Assembly (NCBI GenBank): GCA_050874705.1
Contig: JBNMLE010000023.1
Coordinates: 1 to 15,384, forward strand
DNA from: Fiminaster sp050874705
Lineage (GTDB): Bacteria; Bacillota_I; Bacilli_A; RFN20; CAG-826
Direction: 5' to 3'
DNA: 15,384 bases
Made by a program: the position numbers and the translations under genes. Each line of letters begins with the position of its first letter. The stretch's first letter is position 1. The notes beneath the pieces are model-generated. The model worked only from the letters and a program-made list of their open reading frames with translations. It did no database searches and had not been told where the DNA came from. Below are positions 5,806 to 14,600 of the stretch, piece by piece.

Positions 5806-7305
5806 TTAATCGCGGTTTCCGTATGTAATTCTTTCATTTTGCAAATTGCTATACGCTTCTTCGCATTCTTTTGAAGGATTTGAGAAAAGACAAATATTTT
5901 TGCAGAAAAGTAATGGAACTTTTCCAGTCTTACCAGCGCGGTTTTTAGCGACGATAAGGTCTATCATTACTGAATTATCACCGGCTTCTTTTTTAACAAC
6001 TTGTTGTTGTTTTTCAGCAACTTCTTGATTTACTTTCTTTAATACGTTTTTATCATCAGCATCAATTTTTTCAACCTTTTGTTGATGAAGAAGTAAAACA
6101 ATGTCAGCGTCTTGCTCAATAGAACCTGATTCACGTAAGTCGCTTAATTTTGGTTCACCGCCATCACGGTTTTCAACATTACGATTTAATTGAGCAACTG
6201 CGATGATAGGTATTTTAAGTTCAAGAGCAAGAGCTTTAAGAGTTTGTGAAACAAGTTGCACTTCTTGTTGACGATTATCTTTGTTTTTAAGATGAGTATG
6301 TACTAAACCGATATAATCAACAACAACTAAACCAAGATTTGGTTCTTTGTTATATAATGATCTAACTTTTGCGGCTAATTCAAGAATTTGAAGTCCACTT
6401 GTATCATCAACATATATTTTTGTTTCACCAAGTCTTTCGCAACCTTGTTGAAGTTTAAGTCTATTTTGTTTATTTAATCTATAACCAGATCTAATTGATT
6501 CAAAATCAACGCCTGATTCAATTGATAATAATCTTTTGAATAATTCATTTGATGTCATTTCAAGTGAGAAATACGCGACTGGTACACCTTTAATCGCAGC
6601 ATTATAAATTAAGTTAAGTGATAATGTAGTTTTGCCAACACCAGTTCTAGCGGCAACGATGATAAATTGACCTTTTTGGAATCCATGGGTAAGTTGATTT
6701 AATCTTGTATATCCTGTTGGAGTTCCTGTAACTGTATCATCAGTTGTGGCTTCTTGAAGAGTTCTAAGTTCATCTGAAAGTTGATTTGAAATTGTTTTAG
6801 CGTCAACAAAATCACCAACTTTTCTTTTCTCCGCTATTTCGGATAATTTATTTTCGGAATTTCCTAAAAATGAAGTTATATCTCCAATATCACTTGCATA
6901 ATATTGTTCTTCGATATCTTTCATTGTAAGCAAAAAATTTCTTAATAATGCTTGATCTTGAACAATGCGGACATATTTATCAAAGTTTGTAAATGTGATA
7001 ACTGAATCCGCTAATTCGAGAAGATATTCAGGTCCACCACATTGAGTAATTTCATTTGAATTAATTAATTCATCAGTCAATGTTTGAACATCAACTGGAT
7101 CATTTCTTAAAAATAGTCTTTTCATCGCCGAAAATATCATGCGATTATTTTCGTTTTCAGGATAAAAATCTTCTTCTTTAAGCGCTCCAATAGCGTCGCT
7201 TAATTTAGCCTTTGAGCGAAGCATTGCACCTAAGACAGCTTTTTCTGCTTCAGTGTTATGAGGAAGTTCTTTTCTTCTAGGTGTTACAGTTTTCTTTGTA
7301 GCCAT
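5806..7305 (-). CDS. dnaB: Replicative DNA helicase DnaB (DnaC in Bacillus)
   Basis: The hexameric helicase that unwinds DNA ahead of the replication fork. The N-terminal primase-binding domain starts at LPHNTEAEKAVLGAML (14-29). The RecA-like domain has Walker A ARTGVGKT (219-226; the family usually has PS before GKT/VGKT), the Walker B strand LGLVVVDYIGL (325-334), AQLNRNVENR, and LSDLRESGSIEQDADIV (388-402). At 499 residues it is longer than the usual 440-460, mainly because about 25-35 Lys/Gln-rich residues (about 409-445) are inserted after LLLHQ and before IDLIVAKNRAGKTG. No spacer-free second gene or frameshift is seen, so I take the insertion as genuine. The start is 2 bases after the rplI stop with only a weak GAAAAG upstream, hence coupled translation. 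Confidence 0.96.
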   Translation of the reverse strand: MATKKTVTPRRKELPHNTEAEKAVLGAMLRSKAKLSDAIGALKEEDFYPENENNRMIFSAMKRLFLRNDPVDVQTLTDELINSNEITQCGGPEYLLELADSVITFTNFDKYVRIVQDQALLRNFLLTMKDIEEQYYASDIGDITSFLGNSENKLSEIAEKRKVGDFVDAKTISNQLSDELRTLQEATTDDTVTGTPTGYTRLNQLTHGFQKGQFIIVAARTGVGKTTLSLNLIYNAAIKGVPVAYFSLEMTSNELFKRLLSIESGVDFESIRSGYRLNKQNRLKLQQGCERLGETKIYVDDTSGLQILELAAKVRSLYNKEPNLGLVVVDYIGLVHTHLKNKDNRQQEVQLVSQTLKALALELKIPIIAVAQLNRNVENRDGGEPKLSDLRESGSIEQDADIVLLLHQQKVEKIDADDKNVLKKVNQEVAEKQQQVVKKEAGDNSVMIDLIVAKNRAGKTGKVPLLFCKNICLFSNPSKECEEAYSNLQNERITYGNRD

Positions 7306-7307
7306 AA

Positions 7308-7757
7308 TTATTTCTTTTCACTTACATGAACATTGATATGTCCAATAACACCTTTATATAATTCGATATCAAGTTTTGTATAACCAAGTCTATCAATAGA
7401 AACTTTGCTAATGATTTTTCTTTTATCAACTTCAATTGAATATTTTGCTTTTAACATTTCTTCAACTTGTTTAGTTGAGATAGTGCCAAACATCTTTCCA
7501 TCTTCCCCAACGTTAGCGGTAAATTCAAGAGTAATGTTTTCAAGCTTTTTAGCAAGTTTTTCGGCGTTCTTTTTATCGTTCGCATCTTTAATTGCTTTTT
7601 CTTCAACTTGTTTATTTAAAATTTCAACAGATCTTTTTGTTTCTTTTACGCCTAATCCATTAGGAATAATATAATTTGAGGCATATCCATCTTTAAGAGT
7701 GACAATTTGTCCTTTTTTACCAATGCCTTTAACATCTTTTAATAAAATAACATTCAT
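7308..7757 (-). CDS. rplI: 50S ribosomal protein L9
   Basis: L9 binds 23S rRNA near the L1 stalk region and helps keep the reading frame. The N-terminal domain MNVILLKDVKGIGKKGQIV, the YASNYIIPNGLG stretch (about 26-36), the long Lys/Asn/Glu-rich linker helix, and the C-terminal domain with VGEDGKMFGTIS are all in place. Length of 149 residues equals that of Bacillus L9. AGGAGGC on the minus strand at 7765-7771 overlaps the gdpP stop codon, 7 bases before the ATG, the strongest binding site in this operon, which suits the high demand for a ribosomal protein. Confidence 0.97.
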   Translation of the reverse strand: MNVILLKDVKGIGKKGQIVTLKDGYASNYIIPNGLGVKETKRSVEILNKQVEEKAIKDANDKKNAEKLAKKLENITLEFTANVGEDGKMFGTISTKQVEEMLKAKYSIEVDKRKIISKVSIDRLGYTKLDIELYKGVIGHINVHVSEKK

Positions 7758-7769
7758 TTAATTTGCCTC

Positions 7770-9788
7770 CTAATTCTTATCTTTAACAATGCGGACTTCA
7801 TTTAAATAGTCATTAAGTACTTCAAGAAGTCTTTCTTCCACTCTTTCGATAGTGGTATTTTTAAATGTTCCTGCGGCCATTGTAAGGTGTCCACCACCAT
7901 TAAGTTTTTCCGCTAATAATTGAACATTAATTGAGCCATCGCTTCTACAAGAAATTCTAACTTCTTTTTCACCAGTTTTACCAATGACAAATGATGCATT
8001 AACACCACGCATTTGCATGAGTTGGTTTCCAACTTTTGCAAGTGTTGCAGGTTCAATAATATCCTCTTCATCAGCCACACAATAAACAACTCCATAATAT
8101 GGTGTTTTAAGAGTTGAAATAATTCTAGTAATTAATGTATATTCTTCAAATTCATCTTTTAAATAATCATCTGCGGTTGCGTTATCAGCGCCGAATTCTT
8201 TTAAAATCATCGAAGCTTCAAATGTTCTAATACCACAGCTTTTCGCTTTGAAATAATTTGTATCCATAAATATGCCAGATAGCATAATTGTTGCATATGC
8301 AGATGGAACAATAATGCGAGGATTTGTAGACGAATAACGAATAAGTTCAGCGACCATTTCACTTGCGGACGAAGCACTTGGTTCAACATATGAGAAAACT
8401 GGAGAATCAACAAATTCTTCACTTCTTCTATGGTGGTCGATAACCATAACCTTGGTGGCTTTATCTAATAATTTAGGCGCCATTGTCATGGAAGGGCGAT
8501 GGACATCGCATACAACCACTAATGTATTTGAATTTAATTCACCTAATGCATCATTAGGAGATATTGTCATTTTAGCAACTTCTTCGCGAGAGAAAGCACT
8601 TGTCATCGCACCACGAGTTTTTCTTTCAGTTAATTTAGGATCATAAACAACAACGGATGGCTTCTTACAATATTCACAAATAGCTTTCATACCCAAACAT
8701 GAGCCTAAAGCATCCATATCCATATTTGTATGACCCATAATTATGACATTAGAGGAATTGCGGATAAGTGATAAAACAGAGTCCGCCATAACACGAACTT
8801 TAACTTTATTACGGTTTTCTTGAGCTTCGAACTTACCGCCGTAGAATTTGAGTTCTTCGCCATATTTTGAAACTACAACTTGGTCACCACCACGAGACAT
8901 AGCGATGTCGATTGCGTTTTCAGCCATTTCATTTAATTTTGTAACATCAAAGAAACCATGGGCTATACCAATTGAAAGAGTAGGAGGAGTTTCTTCTTTA
9001 ACACCAATATGATGAATTGTTTCAATTAATGAGAAATGATTTTCTTCCATCTTGGCAAGAGATTCATAATTGCACAACATAAAATAGGCATCATTTCTAT
9101 ATCTTCTAATGAGAACATTATATTCACGAACATATTCAAAAATAGCATTTCTAATTTTTGAAATAACGTCATTTGAATCATCCGCAGTACCTGAAATATC
9201 GGAATAGTTATCAATCATAATAATTCCCACAACAGTGGCTTGTCGTTTGGAATAATCTTCAAGAGATTCGTAATCAGTTCTATCTCTAAAGATATACAAT
9301 CTTGCATCACTTAAATATTTGACATCATAGTTTCTTGAATTGATTTCAAGTTTAATAATTGCATCGCTCGCGGATGTAGAAAATTCTTCTAATTTTGGTT
9401 GCCAGTCTAAGATATTGGTATCAAGAATATCGATTTGTCTATCTTTAAATAAATCATTTGTCCAAATAACATTGTTGTTTTCATCAACAATTACCATGCC
9501 AATCATTCCAAAGTTATATGCTTCTTGAATATCTCCTCCGATAAGATCAGCGGCTTGCAAATCAGATTTTCTTCTAAATGCTGCGAAAATAGCTATTGCA
9601 ATCCATACAAATAAAAGGTCGATTACAATAATTATGCAATAAGTGATAAAAAGTGCGGAAAAATTGATGTTTGTTTGTAAATTGAATAAATTCAAATAAT
9701 AAAAGACACCAAAAATAGTAGCCAAAACTATTTGAACTAGTGTAAATATAGCAGCGATTAATCTAAATTTCTTTAAGTGTTTTTTCAT
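7770..9788 (-). CDS. gdpP: GdpP-type cyclic-di-AMP phosphodiesterase
   Basis: A membrane enzyme that hydrolyses c-di-AMP to pApA and so sets osmotic, potassium and cell-wall homeostasis. From the chosen start (672 residues; Bacillus GdpP 659) it has two membrane helices (about 8-30 and 42-70), a PAS-like domain (FGMIGMVIVDENN..., about 90-160), a degenerate GGDEF domain (IIMIDNYSDI to TLSIGIAHG, about 190-290, no GGDEF motif), and the DHH/DHHA1 pair: GHTNMDMDALG, CDVHRPS, VIDHHRR, GIFMDTNYF and GGGHLTMAAG. All DHH metal ligands look intact. The frame stays open back to a GTG at 9860, but homologues start at MKKHLKK-like residues just before helix 1 and a promoter -10 box sits in that extension, so I use ATG 9788. 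No Shine-Dalgarno is seen, and the inferred leader is very short. Confidence 0.94.
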   Translation of the reverse strand: MKKHLKKFRLIAAIFTLVQIVLATIFGVFYYLNLFNLQTNINFSALFITYCIIIVIDLLFVWIAIAIFAAFRRKSDLQAADLIGGDIQEAYNFGMIGMVIVDENNNVIWTNDLFKDRQIDILDTNILDWQPKLEEFSTSASDAIIKLEINSRNYDVKYLSDARLYIFRDRTDYESLEDYSKRQATVVGIIMIDNYSDISGTADDSNDVISKIRNAIFEYVREYNVLIRRYRNDAYFMLCNYESLAKMEENHFSLIETIHHIGVKEETPPTLSIGIAHGFFDVTKLNEMAENAIDIAMSRGGDQVVVSKYGEELKFYGGKFEAQENRNKVKVRVMADSVLSLIRNSSNVIIMGHTNMDMDALGSCLGMKAICEYCKKPSVVVYDPKLTERKTRGAMTSAFSREEVAKMTISPNDALGELNSNTLVVVCDVHRPSMTMAPKLLDKATKVMVIDHHRRSEEFVDSPVFSYVEPSASSASEMVAELIRYSSTNPRIIVPSAYATIMLSGIFMDTNYFKAKSCGIRTFEASMILKEFGADNATADDYLKDEFEEYTLITRIISTLKTPYYGVVYCVADEEDIIEPATLAKVGNQLMQMRGVNASFVIGKTGEKEVRISCRSDGSINVQLLAEKLNGGGHLTMAAGTFKNTTIERVEERLLEVLNDYLNEVRIVKDKN

Positions 9789-10080
9789 AATAACTGATGT
9801 TATTATACAACAAAACGTAAAAAATATAATTCTTTTATTGCTTGTAAAAAGTCGATGCACTATATTTTGGGCAAACGAAATTTAAAATTTTTATATTTTC
9901 ATAGCAAAATTATCGCAATAGTAAGAATATAACTTGCTGTTCTAATATGGCCATTTTTGCAACTGAATTAAAATTTTTATCAATTTTTGAAGATTTTTCT
10001 TTATTCAGTTGCGAATCTTGCAATTGAATTTGAATTTTTGTTTTGGCAAAACATAAAATGATAAAAGCTAAAAACAATAA
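9789..10080. other. Gene-poor stretch upstream of gdpP
   Basis: From gdpP back to the terminator at 10081 I see no convincing gene. It contains the gdpP -10 box (9802-9807) and a perfect 10-bp inverted repeat, GCAACTGAAT at 9959-9968 and ATTCAGTTGC at 10003-10012, with a 34-base loop. A related GCAATTGAAT lies at 10019-10028. A 71-codon frame with a TTG start at 10125 (or ATG 10107, one predicted membrane helix) reads through the 10081-10111 terminator, so I do not call it a gene. Confidence 0.5.
9802..9807 (-). promoter_or_regulatory. Probable -10 box of the gdpP operon promoter
   Basis: A perfect TATAAT on the minus strand, 13 bases before the gdpP ATG. The position 17 bases further upstream reads ATTATA, a poor -35 match. 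Transcription from here would start about 7 bases before the ATG, giving a nearly leaderless message, which agrees with the absence of a ribosome binding site. Confidence 0.45.
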
Positions 10081-10111
10081 AAAGATGCCCTCATAATTGA
10101 TAGGCATCTTT
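10081..10111 (-). terminator. Rho-independent terminator of the lipoprotein/membrane-protein operon
   Basis: On the minus strand AAAGATGCC (10111-10103) pairs perfectly with GGCATCTTT (10089-10081) around a 13-base loop, followed by further T/A. It lies about 18 bases after the stop of the 147-residue membrane-protein gene. A plus-strand T run is only partial, so leftward use is favoured. Confidence 0.8.
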
Positions 10112-10129
10112 ATTAGAATGTTCAATTTC

Positions 10130-10573
10130 TTATTCTTTTGGTTCTTCTAATTTTTTATTTTCTGGTTTTGCAAATGATGCTGCAAGGATTGTTATTGTTC
10201 CTGCAATTCCAAGAGCGTTAGGAACAACGAAGAATGGGAGAACAATCATTGTTACTTCTTCGATTGTAGGATCGCTTTTAATATTTGCTATTAAGTAAAT
10301 CGTGGCCACTAAACATAGAACAGTTGCAACTGCCGCTATTATAGAACCAACAAATTTGGTGTTTTTGATGAAGAAGAAGGAAATAAATAATAATACTCCA
10401 CCAAGAATTCCACATAATAAGACAATGAATGGGAGATTATTCATTGCGGCTACACCACCTTCATCTGCTTTTGTCATAGCATATGCGACCCAATAGAACA
10501 CAAAGGCCACACATGTTTCAATAACGCCAGATAATAAAACTAATATTCTTCCACCTTTTTTTAAATTTTCCAT
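10130..10573 (-). CDS. Small four-helix membrane protein, function unknown
   Basis: A 147-residue protein with four hydrophobic segments at about 9-32, 47-69, 75-97 and 107-132, short loops and a charged C-terminal tail (KPENKKLEEPKE). I recognise no family. The start ATG is 5 bases after the upstream lipoprotein stop, and its AAGGAG binding site (10587-10582) overlaps the last codons of that gene, so the two are translated together. A terminator follows. The pairing suggests the membrane protein and the 317-residue lipoprotein act together at the cell surface, but no function can be read from sequence. Confidence 0.8.
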   Translation of the reverse strand: MENLKKGGRILVLLSGVIETCVAFVFYWVAYAMTKADEGGVAAMNNLPFIVLLCGILGGVLLFISFFFIKNTKFVGSIIAAVATVLCLVATIYLIANIKSDPTIEEVTMIVLPFFVVPNALGIAGTITILAASFAKPENKKLEEPKE

Positions 10574-10578
10574 TTTGA

Positions 10579-11532
10579 TTACTCCTTAACTACATAATTG
10601 CTTAGATTAAATGCTCCAAGATTAACATCATCTTTTTTAATCTCAAATTGTGCATAAGTATTTGTTTCAACAGTTACTTCATCACCTGAGAAATTGTAAC
10701 TATAATCAGCGGTGTAATTTGAAACTTCTTTCTTATTTTGAACAAAATTAATTTTAAAACTATCTTCTTTAATTATAAATTGTGTTTTGTAATCTAATGT
10801 AGTTGTTAATTTTCCAACAACAGCATCTGAGGAAGATTTAATATCTTCTTTAATTGATGTTGCATATGTTTCAGTAAAAACAGCATCATCGACATAGAAA
10901 TGAGCTTTTGCTTTTTCTTCATCAGAAAGTTCGGTGTAATCAAAATCACTTGTACCTGCACTTAAAGCAAATAGAAGCATCGATACGCTCATCATGTATT
11001 TACGCATCGTTGTAGTGTCATCTAATTCTTGCTGTTTAGAATAAGTTTTGTCATCTGGTTCAACAGAAACGACATATCTCTTGCCATCAATTGTTGTTTC
11101 TTGTACATATGATTCGGCATCTACTTTTGTATAATTATTGACAGTAGTTGTTGATGAATTATCTAATTCTTTACCATCAACGAGTTTTTCGTTTACGCTA
11201 TCGGCTTTTCCAACAGATTGATCGTTATCATAAACCATATCCGTTTTAGATATTTCTGTAGTTGTAGCTTTAACAATTTCTTTATTGTCTCTTTTGGTGG
11301 TTTTAATCTCTTTTGCACCACTTTCTAATTTCATTGAGAATGATGTTGTAGCGTCATCGTTTACTAAAGTACAAGTTTCACCTTTTTCTTCTTGAATAGC
11401 TGTATAATCGTCATAAGTTGTTTCTGACTTATAGCTTTCAAATGATGGTTCTAAATAAACCACGACCGACTTACCACATGAAGAAAGTAATAAAACAGGT
11501 AAAGATAATACTAAAAGTTGTTTTTTATTCAT
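10579..11532 (-). CDS. Predicted lipoprotein, function unknown
   Basis: A 317-residue secreted lipoprotein. The signal peptide MNKKQLLVLSLPVLLLSSC has a lysine start, a leucine-rich core and lipobox LSSC with the lipid-bearing Cys19. The mature part is rich in Thr, Asp, Glu and Lys with many short beta-type stretches (for example TTTVNNYTKVDAESYVQ near 130-146). A hydrophobic segment near 180-195 (MMSVSMLLFALSAG) could be a buried helix rather than a membrane anchor. The overall alternation of Thr-rich strands resembles LolA/LppX-like lipid-binding lipoproteins only in a general way, so I do not assign a family. AAGGAG lies 9 bases before the ATG and a good promoter lies at 11561-11589. It shares its signal peptide style (MNKKxL) with the large lipoprotein upstream. 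Confidence 0.85.
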   Translation of the reverse strand: MNKKQLLVLSLPVLLLSSCGKSVVVYLEPSFESYKSETTYDDYTAIQEEKGETCTLVNDDATTSFSMKLESGAKEIKTTKRDNKEIVKATTTEISKTDMVYDNDQSVGKADSVNEKLVDGKELDNSSTTTVNNYTKVDAESYVQETTIDGKRYVVSVEPDDKTYSKQQELDDTTTMRKYMMSVSMLLFALSAGTSDFDYTELSDEEKAKAHFYVDDAVFTETYATSIKEDIKSSSDAVVGKLTTTLDYKTQFIIKEDSFKINFVQNKKEVSNYTADYSYNFSGDEVTVETNTYAQFEIKKDDVNLGAFNLSNYVVKE

Positions 11533-11560
11533 TGTTTAATTCTCCTTAAAGATTATTTTT

Positions 11561-11589
11561 ATTATAAAAGAAGAATGAGTGATTGAAAA
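11561..11589 (-). promoter_or_regulatory. Promoter of the 317-residue lipoprotein operon
   Basis: On the minus strand TTTTCA (11589-11584) and a perfect TATAAT (11566-11561) are 17 bases apart. The start would be near 11554, about 20 bases before the ATG, with the ribosome binding site inside this short leader. The -35 overlaps the T run of the terminator of the preceding gene. Confidence 0.6.
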
Positions 11590-11623
11590 GAAAAAGGTGA
11601 TACCCCTTATGAGATATCACCTT
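11586..11623 (-). terminator. Rho-independent terminator of the large lipoprotein gene
   Basis: On the minus strand AAGGTGATA (11623-11615) pairs perfectly with TATCACCTT (11602-11594) around a 12-base loop, followed by TTTTCTTTTC (11593-11586 region). It lies 21 bases past the stop of the 1071-residue lipoprotein. Confidence 0.85.
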
Positions 11624-11644
11624 GAAATCATTTAAATATTATTC

Positions 11645-14600
11645 TTAGAGTACTTCTTCAAATGATAAACCAGAAATTTCGACAAATCCGTTTTTTGATC
11701 CTTGTTTAAGATCAAGAACATATTTGTAATATGCACCCTTAGTTGGAGTAATAATTTCTGTTGTAATTGTTGTATTGGTTTTGGCTTGGCTGCCTAAATC
11801 ATGTTCTTCGATAACATTTGTAAATTGATCATCGCTTGCAACAACTAATTTAAATGAGTTGACCAAGCTAGCATCATATTTAGTTCCAATTGTAATGCTT
11901 GTTTTTCCAATTGCGTTTTCGAAAGCAACCTTATTAACAATTGACGCAACTGATGCTGCTTTTTTTGATCCAGCTCTAACAAATTCCCATCTATTGTTAT
12001 TGTTATTCATACAAGAAACAACAAATGTCATACCATCGCTTACATTCTCAAATGAGCCATCATATGAGGAATTCCCTTTTTCATTGTTTGTCTTGTTGAA
12101 GACAACCTTAAATGTCTTAGCAACAACTGGACTAGCATCAACGAATTCAACTGTAACATTATTTACTTTTGCGGCAGTAAATGTTTTTGAAGCAGTAATA
12201 TCTGTTTCATTACCATCAGCATCAGCAACTGTAATTTTTGCTACTTTATATCCTTCGTTTGGTGTAGCTGTAACTGTGATTTCATCGCCCATCATTACAT
12301 TTTCGGTTTTGCTTAATGAAGCTGTACCTTTTGTTTCATCGAATGAAAGAGCAACTGTAGCTGGAACTGATTCAACATCAACTACAATAGCATCTTGCAT
12401 TTGTGGAGCGCCGTTATACAATTTGACACATCCAATTAATGTGACAGTTTTGCCAACGATGGAAGCATCGACACCTTGTCTTTCACCGCTGAATGAGAAG
12501 ACACCGGCATCGCTTTCAGCAAATGTGCCAGCACCTAAAGCTTTTGTATAGTGGGAAGTCATTTCACCGTTTTCACCTTGAAGTTTGATTTGGCTCCAAT
12601 TTGGATTGGATGAATTGAAATATGAAACAACACCAGTGACAACATAAAGATTATTGCTATCTTCAGCAGTCATTGCATTGATTTCATCTGGTGTAACGAA
12701 TTTGATGCGTTCATCTATATTAGCTGTAACATTTTCAGCAATATCAGTTTTGTTATATGTGTTAACAAAAGTAATTGCATCAATGTTCATTTCATTTGCA
12801 TATTTACCATCAGCACGTCCAACAACACTATTAGCGGATGATTTAACGGATGTGAATGAAACGTTTTCATTATAAGCATCGACGGATGTATCACCAACAC
12901 ATAATCCAACGGCTGGAACTTCGTTTCCAGATCTCCATGTGCCTGATAAGTAGCGTTCGTTTGTAGCAACATTAGCTTCTTTTTCAAGCCATTTACCAGT
13001 AGATGTAAATGTACTACCAGAAACATTCCATATACCTGTACGGGCAATGACACCTTGACGATCACCACTAATACTTGAATTAATGATTGTGACGTTGATG
13101 CCTTCTGTATTGCCTAACATACCAGCATTATCAAAGCCTTCTGTTGTAACGTTAATTGTAGAATTTTCAATTCTGATTGTACCATTCTTACCTTCAACGT
13201 TATTTGTACCAACACCATAGGCACCTTTGAAATTAATTGTTGATTTTTTAATAACAACATTTGATGTATTTGAGCAATAAATAGCAGCAGGAACTCCTAC
13301 ATATTCATTTGTGTTGCTTAAATTAACATTATCCATTTCGAATAATCCAGCTTCACTAACATCAATAATGTTTGTGCTTGAGGTTGGAACAGCTTCAGAG
13401 ACGATTGAACCATTGAAGATTTTAAGATCTTTTCTTGTTTCACCTTCAGCAACAGCTGTGTTAATAACGACTAAGTTTTGATTTGTTGTCTTTAATGTAT
13501 GGCCATTGAGATCGATTTCAGTGCTTACTTTTGCCATTGGAAGAATTTCGCTAACTTCCATATCAGCACCTAATTTCATCTTATATGTATCAGCGGCTTC
13601 GATTTCAGCTTTAAGTTCTGGTGTCATTTCTGATTTTGTATGGAAATCGGTAAATGAAGCAGTAACTTTTAAGCCATCTTTTGCCATTGCGACTGTGGCT
13701 TGTCCATCAGCAACTTCAACAGCGGCACCATTGACCATGAATGATTCTAATTCATAACCAGCAGCTGGTGTAACTGTGAAGACAATATTTTCGCCTGTGA
13801 CAGCTTCCATCTTATCGGCAGTAACACTACCATTTTCGACTGGATCAATTGTAACAGCATGAACAATTGCTTTAAATTCTGATGAAACTACTAATCCGCC
13901 AGAAGCCATCTTAACTGTGGCTTTATTTTCGCTAACGGCGACTTCTGCACCATTAACTAAGAGTTTTGACAATTCATAATCATCATCAGCGGCGACTGTT
14001 AATTCAACATCTTCACCGACTGCAGCACTTGTAACGTTTGCGGAAACACTACCATGTTCACTAGCGTTAACAGTTACATCATAAGAAATTGCAACGAATG
14101 AAACTTCGATGATAAGGTTTTCTCTTTCAACTGTAATTTCAAGTCCTTCATGAACTTTGCCATTAACTTTAACTTCATTGAGTTTATAATCGGCATCTGG
14201 AGTAACAGTTAATGTGACTTTTTCTCCAACGACTGCAACGGCTTTGTCAGCAACAGCTTTACCATGTTCACCAACATTGACTGTAACAGTGTATTTGATT
14301 TGTTTGAATGTAGCGGATACTGATAATCCACCTTTGACCATATCGACTACTGCGACATTATTTTCGACGCTAACTTCTTTGCCATTAACAAGAAGTTTGT
14401 CGAGTTCGTAATCAGCTTCGGGGGCAACGGTTAATGTAACTTTTTCTCCAACGACTGCTTTTTCTTTATCTGATGTAACATTACCATGTTCCATCTTAGC
14501 AATTGTGACGTTGTGAGTATCTTGTGCAACTTCGAGTTTGACATTAAGTCCGCCTTCAACCATTGTAACTTTGGCGACATTGTCATTAACAACCACAGAT

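Noticed and set aside
9789..9860. N-terminal extension of gdpP from GTG 9860
   Set aside because: It would add 24 residues before the normal family start, has no binding site, and contains the likely -10 box.
9910..10125. 71-codon minus-strand frame with one possible membrane helix
   Set aside because: The start is TTG (or ATG at 10107) inside the terminator of the preceding operon, with no Shine-Dalgarno; the second half coincides with the inverted repeat.
11859..12551. 230-codon plus-strand frame opposite the large lipoprotein
   Set aside because: It is an antisense shadow of a clearly coding repeat-rich protein, with no signal or start context of its own.
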